This document shows, piece after piece, positions 23,101-34,544 of a stretch of DNA of 64,000 bases. The notes below the pieces were generated by a model that made no database searches, was not told where the DNA came from, and saw nothing but the letters and a program-made list of their open reading frames with translations. This DNA is from Tuctoria greenei (taxonomy: Eukaryota; Streptophyta; Magnoliopsida; Poales; Poaceae). The position numbers were made by a program, and so were the translations under genes. The first letter of the stretch is position 1. Each line of letters starts with the position of its first letter. The stretch is taken from positions 41,967,298-42,031,297 of the forward strand of contig JAYESD010000010.1 of NCBI GenBank assembly GCA_036927565.1, given 5' to 3'.

Positions 23101-23455
23101 TTCTAAGTTCTTGTAACTTCAAATAAACCACAGTTCACTTTCATACATCCTAAACATGCTGACTGCGTATATAGTTTTGTCTGGTTCAATAATACAACTT
23201 ATCCAAGTGAATTTTACGGACCCACAGGTCCAGAAGCTTCTCAAGCTCAAGCATTTACTATTCTAGTTAGAGACCAGCGTCTTGGAGCTAATGTAGTGTC
23301 TGCCCAAGGACCGACAGGTTTATTGTCCTAAGGAGTCAACCAAATTTTCTTGAACATTTTTCCAATGTTTATATAATTTTTTACAGATTTTACAAGTTTC
23401 ACATGTTTCTAGAATATTTTTCGTTTGGAAAGTCAGCTAGAAAATTGTGGGCCAG
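20189..23455. other. Unassigned AT-rich region, possibly an old gypsy LTR on the minus strand
   Basis: No coding region holds up apart from the psbC fragment at 23176-23322. Phrases such as GGTACTTGTCAATGTTTGCC (minus strand, about 21095) and the general composition resemble the long LTRs of grass gypsy elements. I cannot place LTR ends or a TSD, so the class is open. The right boundary is the TSD of the large-LTR element. Confidence 0.35.
23176..23322 (+). pseudogene. psbC: Nuclear fragment of plastid psbC (photosystem II CP43)
   Basis: The frame reads FVWFNNTTYPSEFYGPTGPE, then ASQAQAFTILVRDQRLGANV and VSAQGPTGL, 49 codons. This is a highly conserved stretch of CP43, the chlorophyll-binding antenna protein of photosystem II, encoded in the plastid genome. 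Three differences from the usual plant protein are visible: Ala to Thr in NNTAYP, Phe to Ile in AFTFL, and Gly to Val in NVGSA. Flanking sequence does not match psbC on either side, so this is a short insertion of plastid DNA in the nucleus, or DNA captured by a surrounding element. It is not functional. Confidence 0.88.
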
Positions 23456-26400
23456 TGTGACACCCTGATTTTCAAGTTTCGGCAAATTAAAAACTTAAAT
23501 GGGAATTTAGAGTTAATAATAGGAAGAAATTATTTTTATAAAGAAAAATATAAAATACATGCATTTATTGCATTTGCATCCATCCTCCAGTATTAAAACT
23601 TATTTAATAAGATGAATACATTAAATATAACTAAAAAATAAAAGTAAAGAAAAAATAATATAAAATAAAGGACCAATAGTTAATAAGAGTAATAAAATAA
23701 AATATAATAATAATAAACTAACAAAGAAAAAATAATATAATAAATAAAGAATATATATAGATATATAACAATTAATAGGAACATAAAAGAATAAAAAAAT
23801 AAAACAAATCTATATGAAATCTATAAAGAAAGAAAAAAAATAACATTAACTAAGTAAATGAATAAATAAACAGAAAAAAAGAAAAAAAAAAAGAGGAAGC
23901 ACCGGCCTGCCCAGGCCGAAGACCATCGGGACTCACGAGCCATGTTCCCAGCAGTTTAAAAAAAGTAAAGAAAAGAAAAGACAAACCAGGCGGCCAGCCA
24001 CTGTAGTTGAGCGGGCTCGCCCCTGGCGCGCGTCGGGCGTATGCGCCGGAACCCGTGTATGAACCATGGTCGCACATGTGCCTGGTCACATGAAAGAACG
24101 TGGAGCAAAAAGAAAAAAAAAGGAAAGAACAAACCAAGCCAGATACCTGGCTGCACGCAGCGTCAGAGACGTGGCCAGCCGGGACCCCAGTGCTCGCTCT
24201 TATAAAAAGAAGCCCTGCACCGTGAGTTCTAGCGCCAGGAGAAAAAAAAGAGTGGAAAAACCCTAGCCGCCAGGGAAAAATAGGAGAGGAGAAAGAGAAG
24301 AAGAGAGGAAGAAAAGGAAGGAGCCGCCGTCTGCCGGAGATCGTTGCGCTGCCATCGTCGTGACGTCGGAGGATCGCACTGTCGTATCCTTCATCTACGT
24401 CATGCCTTCGTCCTCTTCATCTACGTTAGGTCGCCGTCATCTTCATCAACGGAACTCTAGATCCCGGAGACACATGTCGCGCCACTGTTTCACGACCGTC
24501 CAGACTAGATGCACATGGTAGGTATTACGATTTAGATCTAGACAACTATTTTAGTTCTAATACTTGAATTAAATCACGTGTAGGACGTGTTTTATTTAAG
24601 CGGCCAATAATCATTGTCAGATCATCTTAAATCACTAAGAACTCACAAGTTAGATTAAATCATGCAACATCAGTAGGTTATTCTAGATTTACTAAATTTT
24701 ATATTTTCAGAATTATTTAATTTGTTTTTCAGATTTAATAAATAAGATTAAAGCCTAGTTAATTCATAAAGTATCAATTAAATCTAGAAAAATTCCTAAA
24801 AATTTAGAATAATTTTTAGTAGGTTATTAATAATATTTTTTGAAATAATTATTATGCCTCTGAATAAATTATAATTAATTCCAAACTTGCTCAAATAAAT
24901 AGGAAATCATTATTGAAACTTATTAAAAAACAATAGAAATTTATATAGCAGTAATACAAATATATTTTCTGCATACATCCATAGTTTTTATATTGATTAG
25001 TGTTTACGATGCATTTATTGTGTATGTTTGCTTGTGTATGTGCTTGATTGCGGGTAGACGATTCGCTCAAGAGGTTACGATCGAAAAGCGAGTATCTGAG
25101 TATCTTCATATGCAAGACTTTGAATTGCTTGAGTATCGAATTGCGGAATATTAAGGCAAGTGTCCTTGATTATTTTGATCCTATGTTTTTAAATTTTTTG
25201 TTTGCAAAACTGCATGCCTGTGTCAAATTGATGGGGATCCAAGATAGGTGTTTACTAGTCTTGTTTGACCATCCTTGACGCTTGGGATACATTGTAGAGA
25301 GTCAGGAAGGGCTTTTTACCTTTTTGCTTCGCTCTAATTAATTGGGATGGGAAAACAACTAAATGGCTTAATTGTGAATTAATAAATTAATGGATGATGT
25401 AAATTGATGAATATGGCTAAATGGTAATGTGAGACTTAGGAGATCTAAGCAAGCATGGTTTGTGGATTGGATTGGATGTTATGGTGGTTTGCTTGACTTG
25501 GATCTAAGGACTAGTTCATGCGAGAATAGGCCAGGACTACAGTACCACCACGAGGCCAATTATGGGTGCGGCGTAGCTGATTAATTAGGGTATTGCTAGT
25601 GTTGTGCGGACCATTTGGAATAGCAGGAAAGGGGAGTCGGATTGGGTTGGTATGAGTGGCGGGACTCCCTGGGATCCGAACGGCACAAGAGGGGGGCCCT
25701 TGGTTTAGTATGTGCTCAGTTGGAGACATCGCCACAAGTGAAACCTCAGTGGGTCCGTACATGCTAGTAGTCCCTTTGTAAAGGATATTTTGTGATCTCT
25801 TAGCTGCACACATATGGTAGTGTCTTGGCATAAAGGAGATTTTCTTTAGTAGCCGGCTAGTGATGAAATAATGAATTTGTTTGTAAAGTGTTACAACCTC
25901 TATATAGTGTTAAAAACTATGATGCTAGCCGTACTCCCGTTTAAGAGCACCTAGATGACCTACATGATTAGAGGGCACTTAGGATTTGGGATGGTTGGTT
26001 ATGGTTATGGATTGAGTTATGACAAATGAACATGGATGATGATGATGGTAATAATCTGGTATATAGATGGATAATTGATTATGGTTTCGTATTATGTTAA
26101 TTATATGGGTTATGATGGGACTACTTCGCATGGACATAGTATAATGCTTTTTATATGTTTTAAATGTACTTTTTAGCAAATAGTCATTTATTATCATTCC
26201 TTGTTTTCAGCTACATGTCATACTTTCCCACACTTGCTGAGTACGACATGTACTCACCCTTGCTATTCCCACAATTAATTCAGCTACAAGTGATATTTTG
26301 GAAAAGACAACGTGGAGTACTAGGCGTGCGTGCTACCGTCGATTGCCTGTGGAGTTGGAGTCGCCTACGCTAGTTTATTTTCCGTTGCAATAGAATCAAG

Positions 26401-26526
26401 GTATATTTACTATTCGTAACATGGTTATTTCTGTGTACTGTTTGTGATGCTGATGTGTATGTGTGAAGCAACATCGTGGGCACAAATACACTGCACTTGG
26501 TTCATTTTTTAGAACCGGGTGCCACA
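23456..26526 (+). repeat. 5' LTR of the large-LTR element
   Basis: 3071 bp, TGTGACACCC to GGGTGCCACA. The first third is A/T-rich with long A runs (23580-23900). A TATAAAA box lies at 24201, followed by a purine-rich leader and AAACCCTAG-type sequence. Relative to the 3' LTR it has about 93 extra bp at 24652-24745, bounded by AGATTAAA on both sides. Confidence 0.88.
24201..24207 (+). promoter_or_regulatory. TATA box of the 5' LTR
   Basis: CTTATAAAAAGAAG is conserved at 28414 in the 3' LTR. It is the best promoter candidate for the genomic RNA. Confidence 0.6.
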
Positions 26527-26529
26527 AAT

Positions 26530-26542
26530 TGGTATCAGAGCC
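26530..26542 (+). other. Primer-binding site of the large-LTR element
   Basis: TGGTATCAGAGCC lies three bases after the LTR end and is complementary to the 3' end of initiator-Met tRNA. Confidence 0.85.
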
Positions 26543-27634
26543 GTGTCGACCATAGGACGCAAGCCTAGGTAGAATGGACACCACAAAATACATAGGAACT
26601 ATTTTCTAAAAGCTATTTTCCGAATTGCATCGCTGCTGCATTTTCCTTTTGCCAATTCAGCCAACTTGTGACAATTCTTGCTGTTGTGTTTTTCTTGCAA
26701 TTTCAGTTGTGTCTCAGCGTGCTTGCTGCTATGTTTATACCCTTTCTCTATTATTATTTTCTTGAAAAAAATATGTGTTTTACTGCTGCATTTAAAATAT
26801 TTGCTTCTTGCTTGATGTCACAATTCTATCTTATTTCTCTCATCTGACTGATGCACACCCTCTATTATCTCTTTCCTTTGTTGCTGCAATGTTTAAATAT
26901 TTTACTTCTCTTCTCTAATGTTTCTCATATCTAACACACTTCTTTGGCGAAAAATTATAGATGACCACCCTAGCACTCCTAAGGACCTGAAGAAGAAGAA
27001 TCCCGAGGAGAAGACCTTAAGGGATGCATTTCATGTGAAGGAGCTTCGTATGTTAGAGCAACCATCGTTGCAAAAAAGGAAAGCTTCACCATCGCGTAAC
27101 AATAATAATATTGTGTCTTATAATTAGGATTTAGGACTCCCTTTGAATAAGTTGTAATAGACGCTTAGTTCATTAGTGCGATTGCTTATGTTTGGTGTGA
27201 TGCTTATTTGATTTTCGCTTGTATGTTTTGTGTTTGGATGTGTATTGTGGAACACTTTTATTATATCCACATCCACATCCATTAATACATTTATTTAGGC
27301 TCATATACCTTGATGCATCCATATAGGTTGGGATTCCTTCTATCTTCCTTCATTCTTGCTCGACCTCTACTCCAATGGAAGACGAACACAATTAGAGGAA
27401 TCATTGCTCCAGAGGAAGCTACATGGGAGTATGAAGACAATATCAAGATAAAGTTTTTCCTTATCTATTCTCTAATCTCTATGAATCTCGAGGGCGAGAT
27501 TCCTGTTAAGGAGGGTAGATTGTAACATACCAAAATATTAAAACTTGACTAATTCAAATATAAAAGGGGATTCAAAATTTTATTTTCAAATCTCTTCTTC
27601 AACCCATCCGAATCTCGAGGGAGAGATTCATTAT
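26543..27634 (+). other. Internal region of the large-LTR element, pol tail remnant
   Basis: Most of the 1.1 kb is non-coding. At 27310-27525 the plus strand reads EEATWEYEDNIKIKFFL and SMNLEGEIPVKEGRL, which resembles the extreme C-terminus of chromovirus pol (the ATWE region and tail). At 27507-27524 AAGGAGGGTAGATTGTAACA looks like a second polypurine tract joined to the start of another LTR. A short frame at 26918-27127 (KKKNPEEKTLRDAFHVKELR) is unassigned. Confidence 0.6.
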
Positions 27635-27647
27635 AAGGGGGTAGAAT
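27635..27647 (+). other. Polypurine tract of the large-LTR element
   Basis: AAGGGGGTAGAAT lies directly before the LTR start TGTGATGCCC at 27648, and would prime plus-strand synthesis. Confidence 0.75.
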
Positions 27648-30600
27648 TGTGATGCCCTGATTTTCGAGTTTCGGCAAACTAAAAACTTAAATGGGAATTT
27701 AGAGTTAATAATAGAAATAAATTATTTTTATAAAGAAAAATATAAAATACATGCATCTCATCTTGCATTTGCATCCTTCCTCCGATACTAAAACTTATTT
27801 ACTAAGATGAATACATTAAAGATAATTAAATTGTCATAACGAATATAGAAGAAAAAAAAATAAAAGTTAAGAAAAATTAATATGAATGAAAGAAGCAATA
27901 GTTAAAAAGAATAATAAAATAAAATAGGATAATAATAATAAAAAACTAACAAAGAAAAAATAATATAATAAATAAAGACTATATATATAAAAATTAATAG
28001 TAAAATAAAAGAATAAAAAAATATAAAACAAATCTATACGAGATCTATAAAGAAAGAAAAAATAACTTTAACTAAGTAAATAAATAAATAAATAAACAGA
28101 AAAAAAGAGGAAGCACCGCCCTGCCCGGGCCGGAGTCCATCGGGACTCACGAGCCATTTTGCCAACAGTAAAAAAAAGTAAAGAAAAAAAAGACAAACCA
28201 GACGGCCAACCACCGTAGCCGAGCGAGCTTGCTCCTGGCGTGCACCGAGCGTACGCGCCCAGACCCGTGGCCGAACCATGGCCGCACATGTGCCTAGTCA
28301 CATGAAAGAACGTGGAGCAAAAAGAAAAAAAAAAGGAAAGAACGACCCAGGCCAGAGACCTGGCCGCACACGGCGCCAGAGACGTGGCGAGCTGGGACCC
28401 CAGCGCTCGCCCTTATAAAAAGAAGTCGTGCCCCGTGAGTTCCAGTGCCAGGAGAAAAAAATAGAGAGTAAAAAACCCTAGCCTCTAGGGAAAAATAGGA
28501 GAGAAAAAAGAAAAGAAGAAGAGGAAGAAAAGGAAAGATCCGCCGTCCGTCGGAGATCGTTGCACCGCCGTCGTCATGTCGTCGGAGGATCGCATCGCCG
28601 TCTCCTTCATCTACGTCATGCCTTCGTCCTCTTCATATTCGTCAGGCCGCCGTCACCTTCATCAATAAAACTCTAGATCCCGAAGACACACGTTGCGTTG
28701 CGTTTCACGACCGTCCGGACTAGATGCGCACACGGTAGGTATATCGATTTAGATCTAGACAACTATTTTGTTTCTAATAGTTGAACTAAATCACGTGTAG
28801 GACGTGTTTTATTTAAGCGGTCGTTAAGCATTGTCGGATCATCTTAAATCACTTGGAACTCACAAGATTAAAGCCTAGTTAATTCATAAAGTCTAAAATT
28901 AAATCCACCAAAATTCCTAAAAATTTAGAATAAATTTTAGTAGGTTATTAATAGTATTTTCAGCAAATTTAATGTTCTGAAATAATTATTTTGCCTCTGA
29001 GTAAATTTTAGTTAATTCCAAACTTGCTCAAATAAATAATAAATCAATATCAAAATTTATTAGAAAACCATAGAAATTTATATAGCACTAATACAAATAT
29101 ATTTTCTGCATACATCCATAGTGTGCATATTGATTAGTGTTTGCGATGCATTTATTGTGTATGTTTGATTGTGTATGTGCTTGATTGCGAATAGACGATT
29201 CACTGAAGATGTTATGATCGAGAAGCGAGTATCCGAGGATCTTCATATGCAAGACTTTGAATTGCTTGAGCATCGAATTGCAGAATATTAATGCAAGTGT
29301 ACTCAATCATTTTGATCCTATGTTTTTAAATGTTTTGTTTGCAAAACTGCATGCTTGTGTCAAATTGATGGGGAACCCAAGATAGGTGTTTACTAGTCTT
29401 GTTTTACCATTCTTGTCGCTTGGTATACATTGTAGAGAGTTAGGAAGGGTTTTTACCTTTTTGCTTCACTCGAATTAATTAGGATGGAAAAACAACTAAA
29501 TGGCTTAATTGTGAATTAATGGATGATGTAAATTGATGAATATGGCTAAATGGTAATGTGAGACTTGGGAGATCTAAGCAAGAATGGTTTGTGGATTGGC
29601 TTGAATGTTATGGTGGTTTGTTTGACTTGGATCTAATGACCGATTCATGCGAGAATAGGCCATGACTACAGTACCACCATGAGGCCAAGTATGGGTGCGG
29701 CGTAACTGATTAATTAGGGTATTGCTAGTATTGCGTGGACCATTTGAAAGAGTGGGAAAGGGGAGTCGGATTGGGTTTATATTAGTGGCAGGACTCCTTG
29801 GGATCCAAACGGCGCAAGAGGGGGCCCTTGGTTTAGGATGTACTCAATTTGAGAGATCACCATCGGTGAAACCTCAGTGGGTTCGTACATGCTAGTAGAC
29901 CCTTTGTAAAGGCTATTTTGTGATCTCTTGGTCATACACCTATCATAGTGTCTTGGCATAAAGGAGGTTTTCTTTAGTCGCCGACGGGTGATGAAATCAC
30001 GAACTTGTGGGTAATGTGGTACAACCTCTACAAAGTGTTAAAAACTATCATGATAGCCATGCTCCTAGTTAAGAGCACCTGGATGACCTACTTGATTAGA
30101 GGGAACTTGGGATTTGGGATGGCTGGTTATGGTTATAGATTTAGTTATGATAATTGAATATGGATGATGATGATGGTAATAATCTGGTATATGGATGGAT
30201 AATTGATTATGGTTTCGTATTATGTTAATTATCTGGGTTATGATGGGACAACTTCACATAGACATAGTATAATGCTTTTTACATGTTTTAAATGTACTTT
30301 TTAGAAAATAGCCACTTATTATCATTCCTTGTTTTTAGCTACTTGTCATACTTTTCCACACTTGCTGAGTACGACATGTACTCACCCTTGCTATTCCCAC
30401 AATTAATTCAGCTACAAGTGATATTTTGGAAGAAAGCGTAGAGTACTGGGCGTGCGTGCTACCATCGATTGCCTGTGGAGTTGGAGTTGCCTATGCTAGT
30501 TTATTTTCCGCTGCAATTGAATAAAGGTTTATCTACTATTCATGACATGGTTATTTATGTTTACCGTTTGTGATGTTGATGTGTATGTGTGAAGCAACAT

Positions 30601-30652
30601 GTTGGGCACACATACACTGCACTTGATTCATTTTTCAGAACCGGATGTCACA
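27648..30652 (+). repeat. 3' LTR of the large-LTR element
   Basis: 3005 bp, aligned along its length with 23456-26526, with scattered substitutions and small gaps. The TATAAAA box is at 28414. Confidence 0.88.
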
Positions 30653-31656
30653 ACCAGTGAGATTTAGGGCACACAATAGGCTAAGCAGTTGTCAGTCTGG
30701 ATCTGCAACCATAGCAGATCCCAGTGCCCATGTCCGGTGGCCATGGCGGCCGACAGCTCTAGCTGGTGGTGCAGCTCGTCGGGGCATAACCAGAAATGTC
30801 TACCATCGGTGGGGTTGAGCCTAGGAGGATCACCAAGCCTTGGGGGTGTGGTAGAGGTGGACATGATGGTGGGAGCTCACCAGAGTACGACTGAAGAGGG
30901 GCGATAGTGATTAAAGGGCTTTGGCGGCCTTGCTTCGTAGTCGTGGACCATGAGGAAGGTCGACCCATGATCGACGAGCTTTGTGGCACGCTTGGAAACA
31001 TCAGTGTGGGTTCTCTTTAGGTCATACATGGCTGCAAGGTTGGTCGCACCAGAGGCAGGTGGTTTGCTGGTGGTCGGCAGTGACGAGATCGGAAAATTCG
31101 ATGAGTTAGCCGATCCTCCCGCCATTAAAGTGGTTCATAGTGGTGTGTGTGTGTACAAGTGAAAAAGTAATCTTTAGAAAGGAATAGGGATTGATGGACC
31201 GAATAGAACAAATTTCAACAATTACCGAAGAGGGAACGATGAACTCACCATGGGAACTCTCTGTCGATTTGCTAGTTAAACGTTGAGCCAGGGGCGGGGG
31301 TAGTGCAGAATGTGGAGGACTGTATAGCGCTCTAGTTGGTAGCTTTAGCTGGAGCTAAGACAGCCTAATGCGATGGGAAAGCAATGGTACGGTTGTTCGC
31401 GGGCATGGATATGGTGGAACAGCAAGAGGGAACTCAACTTGGTGAGTAGAGTGGAAATATGTAGGAGGAACATGTGCGCAAGGTGCTGCTCTCAGATAGG
31501 ATTGCAAAGGCACAACATAGAAGCTGTTACAACAGTTACTTCGCCTGCTCGATGCAGTGACGTGGAGAAAGAAAAGGAGGGAAGAAGAAAGTGATGAGCA
31601 GCGAGGTGGAGAAATTGGTAGCAGCTTCAATGGATGGGCACAAAATGAATGCAGCT
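30653..31656. other. Unassigned region between the large-LTR element and element F
   Basis: A minus-strand frame at 30877-31125 (starting MAGGSANSSNFPISSLPTTS, 82 codons) and partial frames to its left are open. They match nothing I recognise and have no clear continuation, so I do not call a gene. A short GT run sits at about 31143-31156. This is part of the sequence into which the large-LTR element and F were inserted. Confidence 0.3.
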
Positions 31657-33182
31657 TGTTGATGGTCATTGAGTACCACTTTCGACCGTCAACATAACTC
31701 ATAGTCATGAAGGATTAGACATTCCTTACATGCACGTCCTTTAGAAAAAATGTATTTCCACATCTCTTGGGAGAATTTGTGCATGCAAGTGATTTGGTAC
31801 AAAATTGGGTAGAATCCAGGGGAGCAACCCTGGAAAGTACACTTCTAGCTAATCAGAGGATGACATGTGGCAGACCATGTATCCAGTGGCCCACCTGCAG
31901 GGGTCATCCTATAGAATCTTATGATAAATCACAGAGGAATGGCCAGAGGAAACACTTGCCAACCACCTGGACAAAGCACACCGCGGAAGGGGTCAGCCAA
32001 GGTGTGCCCAAACTCCTGGTTCAACCGACCTGGTCTTGCCCCCAAACATAGTTAGCTTCCACAAGTCGATTCTCTGTGGCTCCTAGATGGAGGTTAGTGA
32101 CTAATTCCCATGTGAATTCTGCAGCAAATCGTCTCAAAACCTATTATAAATAGGACCCCTCACTTCTACACACATCACTTGAGCATCACTCTCTTGTATA
32201 CACACTTTTTCGAGTCCTTAGTGGAGTTTAGGCTATAGAGAGGAGTCTCTAGTTCCCCAGTCCATTTTAGCAAAGGTATGGCTCATGTATCTTTTCTTCT
32301 TTATGTTACTTTACACGTTATTATAATATCAGTGTTCTCTTATTCATATGCTTGGGTGCAGTGTTTCTTGTTTGATTGTGGAATCCACGCATGTGGTAGG
32401 TTTTGTTGTTATTATGATAGTATAGTAACCATACTATTTTGTTATCATAAACACCATAGACATCCACTATAGTCTACTTAGGTATAATATGAATATGTTA
32501 GTATGAATAACATAGTGCTTGGTCTCTACATTGGTTCAATGATGTTTAGGTTAGTCATTATTGCCTTAGAGTGGTAATTGTATTCTGGCCTCTAGGGTTT
32601 TTACTTATTATGAAAGCTCATGCAAGCTTGGTGCTTGGATAGTTAAGTAGCATTGGATATCTCATAGAAGCACAGGTTGTAGAGGTAGGCGGTCGGTGGT
32701 GAAAGCCCTGTCCGTCCTTTGTACTCCCTCACGTTCAACTACGTCACAGGCTCTTAGCGGGAGTTGCTCTAGTATTCCCAGAGGTAAGCCCGTGCCTGAT
32801 GTGTTGGACCACTAAGCCCTAGTATTCTCCACTAGCATATTTATGTGTACATTACATAGGCTATGCATATGTATATTAAAATCACATTTGAATGACCCTT
32901 TCTTAGCTTAATTCTAACTAGGACTACTTTATCTTCAGGAGTGGATTTCTTAGGTGTGTGTCACACTACCCTTATTAGCAACTTATCTCTGTCATGATAA
33001 TTACTTAGTATTCTATATCTTGATCATAAGAATAGTGTTTACTTTACTTCACCACATTCCTCTGGGATAAATATGATACCCTTAGAAATACTCTTGCGTA
33101 AAATGTTACAACAATATCTTTTGTGCGCGTGCGGATATCATCTCTTGCTGGAGATGATCTGTGGTTTAAAGGAATATCAACA
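31657..33182 (+). repeat. 5' LTR of element F
   Basis: 1526 bp, from TGTTGATGG to ATATCAACA. A TATAAATAG box lies at 32145-32153. The order of motifs (CACCACTTGAGCATCACT-like, AGAGGAGTCTCTAGTTCC) is shared with 44528-45411. Confidence 0.85.
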
Positions 33183-33190
33183 AGCATTTC

Positions 33191-33209
33191 TGGCAACATT
33201 GCCAAGGAA
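33191..33209 (+). other. Primer-binding region of element F
   Basis: TGGCAACATTGCCAAGGAA follows the LTR end by eight bases. It is a decayed form of the Asp-tRNA site used by Athila elements. Confidence 0.6.
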
Positions 33210-33337
33210 GGCAAAGGAAGTAAAGGGTATCTATCACTTGTGATTAAGCTATAGGTACTAATAGTTGTTAGATAGGTTTACCTTGCTTTTTTTCTCCTTT
33301 TGTGTGAAAATAGTGTAGTGTCTGGCTATCCCATTTC

Positions 33338-34540
33338 ATGGGAAAGTCAACAAGAATGCAAGTGGTCAACTACAAAAGTACATCAAGTCATTCCTTGACA
33401 AATTCTTTCTGCCAGGTAAAATCATTGCATTCTGAGAATTTCCAACTTCCAGCAAAAGCCAAAGACATCTATCCCCAAAGATTGGGGAGGCTCCAAGATT
33501 ATATCTCGGTTTTCCTTCACCATGTGGTGGATAGCTGGCTCATGGTCCAACACTCTTATAGCGGGTTGACATCATCGTCCCATGATCACATTCATGTTTA
33601 AGCAAGAGGAGGCCTATTCTCATTGATCATGAGAAACATGAGGATTTGATTGAGAATAAGGTAATTACTCAAGCGATGGATCTATGAATGCTCCAGTTCC
33701 ATCAGTTTGGCATCCACACCGTTAACAAGGTGAACATGCTAGCTATGAAACTGGACCTTCTTATGAAGTACCAAGAAAATGAAGCTAATGGAGAAGTGTT
33801 TAAGCATGATCCAAGCCATGGATATTCACATGAAGTGTGAAAGATTATGTCAACACGAGACACTTCGGAATAATATCGCTGAGGACTGTGAGGATCCATT
33901 GTTCTCGAAAAACAAGTCCAATGGCTACCATCCATGGAGGTAAAAGGGTGGAATCAACATAGCCCTTACCATCAACGAAGCAAGTAGAATTCCAACACTT
34001 CCAAAGAATTCAACTTCGACCAGCCTACCTTGAAATATCTTGTCATTGGCCAAGCAAGGATTAATGACAACACACCCAAGAACCTATTGGCCAATGAAAA
34101 GACACTTGAAAACATTCAAGATCCATGATGCTCCAAAATCACTTGTTGGACCCCAAATTTTGACCAATCCCGTGCAACCTTGCTCAAGTGACATTGTGGA
34201 TGAAGAGACTCTTGTTTGATTGTGGATTCCACATGTCATCATGCTCAAGGATGCCCTTGATCCAGGATCAAGTATGGGTTGAATCAAAAGAACAACTTGA
34301 AGGTCGAAGTGACACCCACACAAAGAAGGACATGCCTCACCATGCTCATGGAATGTATACCCTCATGAATAAAATGACATCCCAATACATTGAATAATAT
34401 CAAGACGGCAGAGAGGCTTGGGCCACCATGTGCCCCATTGTCCAGATGACCACCAACAAAGAGTTAGCTGTCAAGAAAAATAAGTTGTCCTCGCCTTTAA
34501 CTTTGAGTTCATACGACAAATCATCACACTAAAAAGGATG
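33338..34540 (+). pseudogene. Decayed gag of Athila-like element F
   Basis: Frames are broken, but the plus strand still reads HTVNKVNMLAMKLDLLMK (about 33715-33770), WNQHSPYHQ (about 33950) and FDQPTLKYLVIGQARIND, then NLLANEKTLENIQ (about 34012-34120). The order NQPSLKDLVLGQAKIN then ANDKSLENI is characteristic of the C-terminal part of Athila gag as I know it. Stops and frameshifts are frequent, so no protein could be made. The gene is cut by the solo LTR at 34545. Confidence 0.6.
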
Positions 34541-34544
34541 GATG

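Larger units (their letters stand above)
23456..30652 (+). mobile_element. Large-LTR non-autonomous gypsy element (LARD type)
   Basis: Two LTRs of 3071 and 3005 bp flank only 1121 bp. LTRs start TGTGACACCC or TGTGATGCCC and end GGGTGCCACA or GGATGTCACA. The flanks are GCCAG (23451-23455) and ACCAG (30653-30657), a 5-bp duplication with one mismatch. The internal region has an initiator-Met primer site, a polypurine tract and only a remnant of a pol C-terminus. It must have been moved by enzymes of a relative. The tail SMNLEGEIPVKEGRL before the polypurine tract resembles Tekay/Del chromoviruses, so I place it there by inference. Confidence 0.88.

Noticed and set aside
25511..25831. 106-codon minus-strand frame within the large LTR
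   Set aside because: Not conserved in frame in the other LTR copy (29777-29959 is only a part), and antisense in a regulatory LTR.
26530..26542. Possible tRNA-Met gene
   Set aside because: Only the primer-site complement of the tRNA 3' end is present; no cloverleaf. The same holds at 17668, 50463 and 52186.
30877..31125. Possible host gene start on the minus strand (MAGGSANSSNFPISS)
   Set aside because: 82 codons only, no continuation, no recognised domain, no splice sites that extend it. Kept as unassigned.
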